This document shows positions 9,869 to 17,073 of a DNA stretch of 64,000 nucleotides, one piece after another. Source of the DNA: Zeimonas sp046347945. Its GTDB lineage: Bacteria > Pseudomonadota > Gammaproteobacteria > Burkholderiales > Burkholderiaceae_E. The notes beneath the pieces are model-generated. The model saw only the letters and a program-made list of their open reading frames with translations, was not told the DNA's origin and did no database searches. Position 1 is the first letter of the stretch. Each line of letters opens with the position of its first letter. The position numbers were made by a program, and so were the translations under genes. The stretch covers positions 62,001-126,000 of the forward strand of contig JAXMFB010000014.1 in assembly GCA_046347945.1 (NCBI GenBank), written 5' to 3'.

Positions 9869-10578
9869 CGCCTGGCGCGCCCCGCTTCGCGTTTCGGAGC
9901 GTCGGCGCTCGCGTGGCGCGCCCGCCGGCGGCCGCGGGGACCGGCGATGATGCCGTCGGCCAGCACGGCGATGCAGCGCTCGATCGCTTCGTCGGCGCCC
10001 AGCGGCCCGTCGGGGCGATACCACCGCCCGATCCAGCTGAGCGCGCCGGCGATCGTGAACGCCGCGATCCGCGGGTCGCAGGGAGCGAGCGAGCCGTCCT
10101 CGACGCCGCTGGCGATCAGGCTGCGGAACTCGCGATCGATCTCGGCCTTGAGCCGGCGCAGCTTGCGGCGGCTGTCGGGGGGGAGGGGGTCTTCGCCGAC
10201 GCGGATCACGCAGGCGCCGAAGTCCATCGTCACGACCCGCGCGTAGGCGCGCATGCACGCGACCAGCTTGTCGGCAGCCGATCCCCCGGTCCGCGCGACC
10301 TCGTCGATGCCCGCGCGCACCATCTCGAGCCCCGTGCGCACGCACTCGAACAGGATCTCGTCCTTGCTGTCGACGTAGTAGTACAGCGTCGGCTTGGTGA
10401 CGTTCAGCCGTTCCGCCACTTCGTCGAGCGACGTGGCGTGAAACCCCTTCTCGTTGAAGATGCGGGCGGCGGTGCGAAGCACCGCCTCGCGCTTGAGCGC
10501 GCGTTCGCGTTGGCGGTCGCGAAGCGACGGCCAGGGGGACTCGGCCTGCGCGGGCTCGGGCGTGGCGGTGTCGGGCAT
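9865..10578 (-). CDS. TetR-family regulator of the LIV/acyl-CoA synthetase operon
   Basis: 237 residues. The helix-turn-helix (AARIFNEKGFHATSLDEVA, then LNVTKPTLYYYVDSKDEI) lies at about 36-80, and a TetR_C-type ligand domain follows. The last 25 residues are Arg/Ala-rich and probably disordered. It is the first gene of the operon and its stop overlaps livG. The palindrome TTACTGGTCGGTAA just upstream of its start is a likely operator, so autorepression relieved by an acyl-CoA or the imported acid is the simplest model (inference). Confidence 0.9.
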   Translation of the reverse strand: MPDTATPEPAQAESPWPSLRDRQRERALKREAVLRTAARIFNEKGFHATSLDEVAERLNVTKPTLYYYVDSKDEILFECVRTGLEMVRAGIDEVARTGGSAADKLVACMRAYARVVTMDFGACVIRVGEDPLPPDSRRKLRRLKAEIDREFRSLIASGVEDGSLAPCDPRIAAFTIAGALSWIGRWYRPDGPLGADEAIERCIAVLADGIIAGPRGRRRARHASADAPKREAGRARR

Positions 10579-10596
10579 GCGCCGGCGGTCGGGATG

Positions 10597-10610
10597 TTAC
10601 TGGTCGGTAA
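10597..10610. promoter_or_regulatory. candidate TetR operator
   Basis: TTACTGGTCGGTAA is an imperfect palindrome (TTAC/GTAA arms, 10 of 14 symmetric positions) ending 18 bases before the tetR start codon. Size and position fit an autorepressor site of a TetR dimer. No other palindrome as good lies between the mliC-like gene's terminator and tetR. Confidence 0.5.
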
Positions 10611-10700
10611 GTCCGTTTCCGCGGAGTCTGTCCGATGCCGCCACGCGGCGCAAGGGCGGGCCGATCGGGGTTTGCCCGGTGGCGGCGATGCCGCCGGTGC

Positions 10701-10740
10701 AGAAAAGAAAACCGGGGCGGACGCGATGCGTCGGCCCCGG
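10701..10740 (-). terminator. Rho-independent terminator of the mliC-like gene
   Basis: On the minus strand a GC-rich hairpin with arms CCGGGGC/GCCCCGG (10712-10718 with 10734-10740), extended inward by GACGC/GCGTC, is followed directly by TTTTCTTTT. This is a textbook intrinsic terminator, 25 bases after the stop of the mliC-like gene. It insulates the LIV operon promoter from upstream transcription. Confidence 0.85.
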
Positions 10741-10765
10741 CTCGGGACGGGCGATCAGGCGGGAG

Positions 10766-11134
10766 TCAGGTCTTGCATTCGTTGGCGAGCTGGCGCCCGT
10801 GCTTCGTGTCGAGCAGCATCGACTTGGTGGCGATCACCAGCCAGACGAGCCCGGACTGCGGGTCTTCGTAGCGCAGCGCGCCGCTTCGTGCGCCGACCGC
10901 GTGCATCTTGTAGTCCTTCTTGTCGAACTGCACGACTGCCGACGACATGTCGGCCGATACCTCGCGCACGTTCACGCTGCGGTTCAGGTCGCAGCGGTAG
11001 ACGCCGGTGGGCAGCTTGAAGCCGTGCGGATTGAAGCTGGACGTGTCCGCCGACGAAGCGGACAGCGGTACGCTGGCCAGGGCCGCGCCCAGCACGATCG
11101 GAACGAGGCCGAGAGACTGAATGATCGAACGCAT
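10766..11134 (-). CDS. MliC-like periplasmic lysozyme-inhibitor family protein
   Basis: 122 residues from ATG 11134 (GGAG 6 bases upstream). A signal peptide (LVPIVLGAALASVPLSASSA) precedes a small domain with VYRCDLNRSVNV near its start, SGALRYEDPQSGLVW in the middle and NEC at the end. The two cysteines and the SGxRYED-like block match the C-type lysozyme inhibitor MliC fold, which protects peptidoglycan from host or predator lysozyme. The family's usual KGxxA segment is replaced by ATKSMLL, so inhibition is not certain. It stands alone and has its own terminator. Confidence 0.65.
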   Translation of the reverse strand: MRSIIQSLGLVPIVLGAALASVPLSASSADTSSFNPHGFKLPTGVYRCDLNRSVNVREVSADMSSAVVQFDKKDYKMHAVGARSGALRYEDPQSGLVWLVIATKSMLLDTKHGRQLANECKT

Positions 11135-11365
11135 GTCGAACTCCACGGTGACCTGCCTGACGAGCCCCCGGTGGGGCACGCCTCGCGTTGCGCCGGAGTA
11201 TACGTCTTCGTCCGGCATCCGGAATGGATGCTGCTCGCGGCGTCGCTTTCACGCAAGCGGGGGAAGGCGGGGCACGCGACGGGCGGCGGTGGCGCCGGCG
11301 CAGACGGTCAGCGGGGCCGGCCGGCCGGCGACGGCGCGGGGCCGATCGCCGCCGGCGCGGTGGCG

Positions 11366-12919
11366 TCAGGGTTTGAGCTCCAGCTTCGGCAGCCAGCCGG
11401 GGTTAGCGCCCTCGCCGGCAAAGGCGCCGCGCAGGGTCCAGTCGCGCGCTTGCCCGCCGAAGTCCTTGCCGAAGTCGGTGAAGCCGGTGGCCGGCGACAC
11501 GTCGATCGCGGCGGCGCGCAGGGTGCCGACCCGCGGGTAGGCGTCGAACGTGCCGAGCGGCGCGTCGGGCGCGTTCAGGTAGCTGGCCGCCGATGTGCGG
11601 CTGCCGGTGACGTTGTCGCGTTGCTCGCCGCCCGATATCGGCGCAGCCGCGAACACCGCGTTGCCGAAGGCGCGCTGCGCGTAGCCGGCCGCGCCGCCGG
11701 TGATCCTGACGCCGCTGCCGGTTGCGACGATGGTGTTGCCGAACACGTCGATCGCCTTCGGCACGTCGTGGTGCGGCTGGATGTTCACCGCGTCGCCGGT
11801 GTCGTTGACCATCACGTTGGCGTAGAAGGCGACGTTGCCCTCGCCCTGGAACAGCGCTTCGGTGGGGTTCTGCCAGAAGAAATTGCCGTAGATCTCGTAG
11901 CGGTCGTTGCTGCCGTTGCCGCTCGGCGGGAAGTGCCCGACCAGCACGTTGGGCCGGGCCATGCTGCCGGTGGAACTGTTGCCCGACTTGTTGAACACGT
12001 TGTGGCGGATGACGGTGCGCTGCGGCGTCGTGGGCATGCCGGCGAGCGCGGGGCGGTCGACCTGGTGCTTGACCTGCATGTTGTAGCCGATCGTGTCGCG
12101 AATCAGGTTTCGCTCGATCAGGCCCGCGACGAACGGGTCGCTGCCGTCGGAATTGCCCAGGTACATGCCCGTGCCGGCGCCGATGATCGCGTTGCCGCAG
12201 ATCACCCAGTTCCACGTGGGCGAGCCCACGGTGGAGATGCCGACGACCTGCTGGTCGCCGCCGACTCCGCGAATCACGAGGTTCTCGATCGTCACGTGGT
12301 GCGTAAGGCCCTGGGTGGCGACGCCGGCGCCGCCGAGGTCGCGACCGTCGATCTCGAGGTTGCGCACGACGATGTAGCTCGCGTTGCTCAGGCGCACCGT
12401 ATTGTGCGTCGATCGGCCGAGCAGCACCGGCCGCGGGCCGCTCTCGGGTCCGGTGATCACGATCGGCTTCGTCGGCGTGCCGTTCAGGTCGAACAGCGGC
12501 AGCCCCGGGACGTCGGATGGGTCGTCGTAGGTGCCGGGCGCGAGCACCAGCGTGTCGCCGGGCACCAGTGCGCGCACCCGCGCGAGGTAGTTGCCCGGGT
12601 CGGCCTGGATGACGCGGTTGGCGCTCGCGCTCGCCGTCGCGGTCGAGCACGAGCCCGCCGTGGCGATCGGCGTGCCCGACGCGCCACCCGAGGTCGTGCC
12701 GCCCGACGCGCTCGTCGACCCGGAGGTCGAGCCCGTACCCGACGACGCGCCGCCGGACGCCAGCACCCGGTTCGAGGCGTCGCCGGCAGTGCCGCCGCCG
12801 CAGGCGGCGAGCACGGTAGCGACGAGCCACGCGCCCGTGGCGAGCCACCGGCGGCGGACGAGGGGCGGGCGCGTGCGGGCGCCCGGACTGCCTGGAATGG
12901 GGAAGGCGGTGCGGCTCAT
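11366..12919 (-). CDS. right-handed beta-helix lipoprotein (polysaccharide-lyase-like)
   Basis: 517 residues from ATG 12919. A lipobox (TVLAACGGG) follows an Arg-rich N-region, then a low-complexity Gly/Ser/Thr linker of about 50 residues. From about residue 110 the sequence reads IQADPGNYLARVRALVPGDT and LVLAPGTYDD, the start of the chondroitinase-B/alginate-lyase (PL6-like) parallel beta-helix, followed by repeated N- and I-rich rungs such as RHNVFNKSGNSS and IYGNFFWQNP. It probably binds or cuts an acidic polysaccharide at the outer membrane. Catalytic residues could not be assigned. No sugar-use genes are next to it. Confidence 0.75.
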   Translation of the reverse strand: MSRTAFPIPGSPGARTRPPLVRRRWLATGAWLVATVLAACGGGTAGDASNRVLASGGASSGTGSTSGSTSASGGTTSGGASGTPIATAGSCSTATASASANRVIQADPGNYLARVRALVPGDTLVLAPGTYDDPSDVPGLPLFDLNGTPTKPIVITGPESGPRPVLLGRSTHNTVRLSNASYIVVRNLEIDGRDLGGAGVATQGLTHHVTIENLVIRGVGGDQQVVGISTVGSPTWNWVICGNAIIGAGTGMYLGNSDGSDPFVAGLIERNLIRDTIGYNMQVKHQVDRPALAGMPTTPQRTVIRHNVFNKSGNSSTGSMARPNVLVGHFPPSGNGSNDRYEIYGNFFWQNPTEALFQGEGNVAFYANVMVNDTGDAVNIQPHHDVPKAIDVFGNTIVATGSGVRITGGAAGYAQRAFGNAVFAAAPISGGEQRDNVTGSRTSAASYLNAPDAPLGTFDAYPRVGTLRAAAIDVSPATGFTDFGKDFGGQARDWTLRGAFAGEGANPGWLPKLELKP

Positions 12920-13062
12920 CGCGCGAACATAACAGAGGGCGTCACCCGACCTCGCGCGGACGGACTGTCGCGGGGGAAAGTCCGCCGGACGGTCGCATCG
13001 GAGCCGGGTGAACCTGCCCGTTCCCGCGGCCAGTGCTGGCCCCCCGTCGTGCACCCGGATCG

Positions 13063-14550
13063 CTACCTCGGCGAGATCGAGCCGCTCGACCCGGGGTAGA
13101 GGCGCTCGAGGACCGTCATCGCCGCGGTCGAGAGCGCCGGGCGCAGCGCGGCCTTCAGCGAAGCCTCGGCGTCGGCCTGGGCGCGCAACGCCCAGATCGG
13201 CTCGAATTCGCCGCGGTGCCTGCGGAGCACATCGGCGACGACGTCGCGCCAGTGCGGCGGGCATTCCGAGGCGGCCCAGTCGCCACGGCCGCGTCCGTAG
13301 TGCGCGACGGCGAGGTACTCGAGCAGGGCCGCCGCGACCATCTCGTCCATCGCCGCGTCGGTCCACGCGACCGACGAGGACTGCGTGCCGCGCACCACGT
13401 TGTAGCCGCGGGCGAGCCCGAACGCGCCGAGCGCCCCGACGATGCCGCCGGTGAGCATGCCGGCGCCGAAGGTCAGGCCCCCGGCGACGAGGTCGGCCTT
13501 CAGGCCGGCGAGCGCGCCGGTGACGACCCCGCCGAGCATGGCCGCCTTGCCCTCGTCGAGCCGCTCGCTCACCGAGTAGTGCTCGGCCAGCCGTGCGAGC
13601 ACCTCGCCCGACGCGTGGCCTTCCAGGCCGTGCAGCGCAATGAGCCGCGCGATGCCCGTGCGCATGTCCGCGTCGAGCCGTTCGGCCAGCCGTCTCATCG
13701 CCTGCCGGCGGCTCGGCGCGGTGGCGCCACCGTCGTCCTGTTCGGCGCGCAACGTGCCGAGCGCGGCGCCGACGCCGCGCAGACGGCCGAGCACGCCGCC
13801 ATCGGGCAAGGGCTCGAAGTCGACGGCCGCCCGCGCCAGACGCTCGGCGAGCGCCGCCATCGACGAGTCGAACACCGACCGTCTGCGCTCGAGCCATCGA
13901 TCGACCAGGCGCGTGCAGGCCGTGCGGGCGGCTTCCGGGAGCACCGACTCGATCGTCCGCAGCAGCGTTGCCTCCTGTACCCAGCAGCGCGCAAAGGCGT
14001 CCAGCGGCAGCACCGCGCGCACGAGCGGCGCGCCGGCCAGCCGGCTGCGCCACGCCTGCACGTCCGCGGCTTCGTCGGCTGCTGCGCGCGGCGGCCCCAT
14101 CTGGTTGAGCAGCACCACGACCGGCTTGCCGATCCAGTCGAGCACCTGCATCTCGCCGGCGACGTAGCCGGCGCCTTCGGGCTGCTCCGACGCGTTGACC
14201 AGGTACAGCACGACGTCGGCGCTGTCGCGCACGTTGCGCACCGCCTGCTGGCTCGACCAGAACGCGCGGTCGCGAAAGCGATCCCAGACCTGGCTCAGGA
14301 ACCAGCCGATCGGTTCGCCCGAAGCGGCGAGCCGGCGGGCGAGCCGCGCGCTGTCGCCGAAGCCCGGCGTGTCCCAGAGCACCAGGCGATCGCCGTCGGC
14401 GGTCTCGACCATCGGGTACGCCTCGGCCGTTTCGGTCACGTGCGCTTCGTCGCGCACGACCCCCACGTCGCGACCCAGCAGCGTGCGTGCCAGCGTCGTC
14501 TTGCCGACGTTGGTGTGCGAGATCAGGCTCAGCGCGATGGTCTGCGGCAT
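13063..14550 (-). CDS. GTPase with DUF3482 domain
   Basis: 495 residues. An Era/YfjP-like G domain occupies the first half: P-loop SHTNVGKTTLAR, switch/G3 LWDTPGFGD and G4-like VVLLNQMG. The second half is the DUF3482 region with an Ala/Gly-rich hydrophobic hairpin (AGGLTFGAGMLTGGIVGALG) that could insert into a membrane. Its ATG overlaps the stop of the upstream DUF2868 gene (TGATG), so the two are translated together and probably act as a complex at the inner membrane. Function is unknown. Confidence 0.85.
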   Translation of the reverse strand: MPQTIALSLISHTNVGKTTLARTLLGRDVGVVRDEAHVTETAEAYPMVETADGDRLVLWDTPGFGDSARLARRLAASGEPIGWFLSQVWDRFRDRAFWSSQQAVRNVRDSADVVLYLVNASEQPEGAGYVAGEMQVLDWIGKPVVVLLNQMGPPRAAADEAADVQAWRSRLAGAPLVRAVLPLDAFARCWVQEATLLRTIESVLPEAARTACTRLVDRWLERRRSVFDSSMAALAERLARAAVDFEPLPDGGVLGRLRGVGAALGTLRAEQDDGGATAPSRRQAMRRLAERLDADMRTGIARLIALHGLEGHASGEVLARLAEHYSVSERLDEGKAAMLGGVVTGALAGLKADLVAGGLTFGAGMLTGGIVGALGAFGLARGYNVVRGTQSSSVAWTDAAMDEMVAAALLEYLAVAHYGRGRGDWAASECPPHWRDVVADVLRRHRGEFEPIWALRAQADAEASLKAALRPALSTAAMTVLERLYPGSSGSISPR

Positions 14551-16079
14551 CAGCGGATCGCCTGCCCGGCCGTGGCGCCGGCTGGGCGGTCGATCGCCTC
14601 GCGCAGCGCGCGCGCGGCGAGGCCGGGCTCGCCGCGCTCGAGGTCGACGAACAGCGGGCGGCGGCCGTGCGCGGCCAGGAAGCGCGTCCATGCCGACCGG
14701 CGCTCGGCGCGGCGGCGAGTGGCCGCCGGGTCGGCCTCTCCGAAGCGCGCGGCGAAGGCGGATTCGTCGACGAGCACCAGCAGCGAGGCGCCGGGCGGCA
14801 GCGCCGCGGACAGCGCATCGACGAACGTCCCCTGCGCCTGCGGCTCGGGCGTGGCGGTCGACGACATCAGCGCAACGACCAACGCCGGCGCCGGCCCGGG
14901 CGCGGGCGTCGTTGCCGTCGTCACCGGAGAAGGAGAGGCCGGCGCGAGCGAGCCTGCCGCTGCTTCCTCTTCGCCGTAGGCGACCGGCGGCCGCACCGCG
15001 AGTTGCGTCTTCGGGCCCATGACCGCGACGAGCATCGAGCGCAGCCCGAGCACCGCCTGCGCGGAGGGCGCCTGCACGTGCGGGACCGCGACGGCCGAGA
15101 CGGCTTCGCCGCGATGCGAGCGCACGAGCGCGCCGAAGTAGGCGTCGTCGAGCGGCAGCGGGAATCGTGTCGCCAGTCGATGCTCGCGCAGGCGATCGAC
15201 GGCGGCGAGCAGCAGCCGCGGCAGCACGACCGCGAGGCCCACGGTGACCGCGTAAAGGTGGATCCAGGGCGCGGCGGGCTCGCCGACCGATTCGGGATAG
15301 CGCATCGCCTCGAGTCGTGCGGTGTCCGGCAGCGCGATGCCGGTGAGCCACGACGCGGGGCCGAGCGCGAGCTCGAGGATCGCCCGCACCGCGGGCGCAC
15401 CGAGAAAGGTGCTCTCCCAGCCGGCGCGGAACTCCAGGCCGAGGCCGCGGACGTACAGGCCCGCGAGCGCGCCGAGGGCGAACGCGATCGCTCCGACGTG
15501 CAGCACGCGAGCGACGCGGGCCGCATTGAGTTTCGCGCTCGCGCGAGCCCAGTCGGCCGCGAAGCGGGCCAGCGGCGACGAGTCGCCGTTCGCTTGCGGC
15601 CGCAGGCCGGCGGCGTGCGCCGCGCGCGCGAGCAGGGCCGTGATCGCGCCTGGCTGCCGAGGCCCGCTTCCGGCCAGCGACGCCAGTGCGCGCGACGCGA
15701 TCAGCGCGTAGACCGCGAGGTTCCACGCGATCAGTGCGAGTTGGGGCGGCGCGAGCACGTTGATCCGGTGGCGTGCGCCGATCGCGTCGCCGGCGGCTCC
15801 GAGTGCAAGGGCAACGAGCGCAAGCGCCCAGCCGACCCACGGTCGCCAGGCGAGTGCGCGCAGCGTGCGGCGCACGCTCGCGTCGCGGGTCGACAGGCGT
15901 TCCGCAGCCAGGCGCGCGCGCCGCGCGACGAACGCGTCGGCGCTCGCCCGCTCGCCCTCGACTTCCGCCGCCGCGCGAGTCGCCCAGTCGCGGTCGTCGT
16001 CGCCCCAGGGCGGCTGCGGCGACGCGGTGGTCTCGAAGGCGCGCACGAGCAGCGCGTTGCGTGCGTCGTTCTCGGTCAT
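14550..16079 (-). CDS. DUF2868 membrane protein, partner of the GTPase
   Basis: 509 residues from ATG 16079. Two hydrophobic hairpins are evident near 77-130 (WVGWALALVALALGAAGDAIG, split around the Gly; then LALIAWNLAVYALIASRALA) and further segments near 190-320. A soluble C-terminal half follows with LLVLVDESAFAARFG. A Pro/Ala/Thr-rich linker (SPVTTATTPAPGPAP) divides the halves. DUF2868 proteins are regularly paired with DUF3482 GTPases; the biochemical role is not known. It lies downstream of the WYL regulator gene with a 14-base gap. Confidence 0.8.
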   Translation of the reverse strand: MTENDARNALLVRAFETTASPQPPWGDDDRDWATRAAAEVEGERASADAFVARRARLAAERLSTRDASVRRTLRALAWRPWVGWALALVALALGAAGDAIGARHRINVLAPPQLALIAWNLAVYALIASRALASLAGSGPRQPGAITALLARAAHAAGLRPQANGDSSPLARFAADWARASAKLNAARVARVLHVGAIAFALGALAGLYVRGLGLEFRAGWESTFLGAPAVRAILELALGPASWLTGIALPDTARLEAMRYPESVGEPAAPWIHLYAVTVGLAVVLPRLLLAAVDRLREHRLATRFPLPLDDAYFGALVRSHRGEAVSAVAVPHVQAPSAQAVLGLRSMLVAVMGPKTQLAVRPPVAYGEEEAAAGSLAPASPSPVTTATTPAPGPAPALVVALMSSTATPEPQAQGTFVDALSAALPPGASLLVLVDESAFAARFGEADPAATRRRAERRSAWTRFLAAHGRRPLFVDLERGEPGLAARALREAIDRPAGATAGQAIR

Positions 16080-16093
16080 CGGGGTCGTCGCGA

Positions 16094-17065
16094 TCAGCGA
16101 TAGGCGGCGCGGGCGCGCTCGAGCCGCTCGGCGATGCTGCGCCTGAGCGATTCGGGCTCGACGACCTCGACGTGCTCGCCGTGGCGAAGGATGTCCATCT
16201 CGAGTTCGGGCGTGGCGCCGTACGGCACGCGCAGCTCGTAGCCGCCGTCGTCCAGGTCGATTCCCTTCTGGTCCGGGTGCCAGACCTCGGCGCGTACCCA
16301 GCGCGCCGCGTCGGCCGAGAAGCGCAGCCTCGCCCAGGTGAGCCTGCGGCCGCGGTAGATGCCGTAGCCCGAGCCGAGCTGGCGATCGACCTCGGCGAGC
16401 GAGACGTCGTGGGCGCGCCGCTCGATCAGCCGCGCCTGCTCGGTCGCATCGAGCGCGAATACCCGCAGCGAGTTCGACCGATGGCACCAGGCGTCGAGGT
16501 ACCAGGCGTTGCGGTAGTGAACGAGCCTCTGCGGGGACAGTTCGCGCACGCTGCGCACGTTGCGCGAGCGCGTGTAGTAGGCGATCTCGAGGCGCTTGCG
16601 CGAGACCAGCGCACTCCCGACCACCTCGAAGCAGCTGGGCGCGACCGGGCGGTTGTGCGCGGCAATCAGGCGAACCCGCCTCATGATCTCGTCGGCCGAG
16701 TGGCTGGCCGTGTCCATCAGCGACTTCAGTCGTTCGACGAGCGGCTGGATGTGCGGTCCGAGGATCCCTCCGGTGTCGAGGTCGACCAGCATCCGGTGCA
16801 TGGTGAGCAGTGCCAGCACTTCGCGGTCGTTGAACCACAGGCCGGGCAGCGCGTACTGGCCGCCGTAGCCGGCGGGACCGAGGCAGTAGCCGCCGCGGTC
16901 GCGGTCGTAGACGATCGGTGCGTTGAACCGGTCGCGCATGAACATGATGTCGCGCTTGAGCGTCGCTCGCGAGACTTCGAGGTCGCGCCTCAGCTCTTCG
17001 AACGGCACCACCTTGCGCTCGCGGATCAGGTGATCGATCCGGTAGATGCGATCCATCTGGGCCAT
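16094..17065 (-). CDS. WYL-domain transcriptional regulator
   Basis: 323 residues from ATG 17065 (GAGG 7 bases upstream; a second ATG at 17056 is possible). An N-terminal winged helix of the DeoR/YafY type (LIRERKVVPFEELRRDLEVS then RATLKRDIMFMRD) is followed by the WYL domain with its namesake block, here RLVHYRNAWYLDAWCH, and a C-terminal WCX region (PELEMDILRHGEHVEVVEP). Such proteins sense ligands, often nucleic-acid-like, and control DNA-repair or defence genes. It starts 8 bases after the sensor-kinase stop, so it is probably co-transcribed. Confidence 0.88.
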   Translation of the reverse strand: MAQMDRIYRIDHLIRERKVVPFEELRRDLEVSRATLKRDIMFMRDRFNAPIVYDRDRGGYCLGPAGYGGQYALPGLWFNDREVLALLTMHRMLVDLDTGGILGPHIQPLVERLKSLMDTASHSADEIMRRVRLIAAHNRPVAPSCFEVVGSALVSRKRLEIAYYTRSRNVRSVRELSPQRLVHYRNAWYLDAWCHRSNSLRVFALDATEQARLIERRAHDVSLAEVDRQLGSGYGIYRGRRLTWARLRFSADAARWVRAEVWHPDQKGIDLDDGGYELRVPYGATPELEMDILRHGEHVEVVEPESLRRSIAERLERARAAYR

Positions 17066-17073
17066 CGTCACCC

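Noticed and set aside
11311..11322. GGCCGGCCGGCC palindrome after the beta-helix gene
   Set aside because: Simple GC repeat without a T tract or regulatory context; not supported as a terminator or operator.
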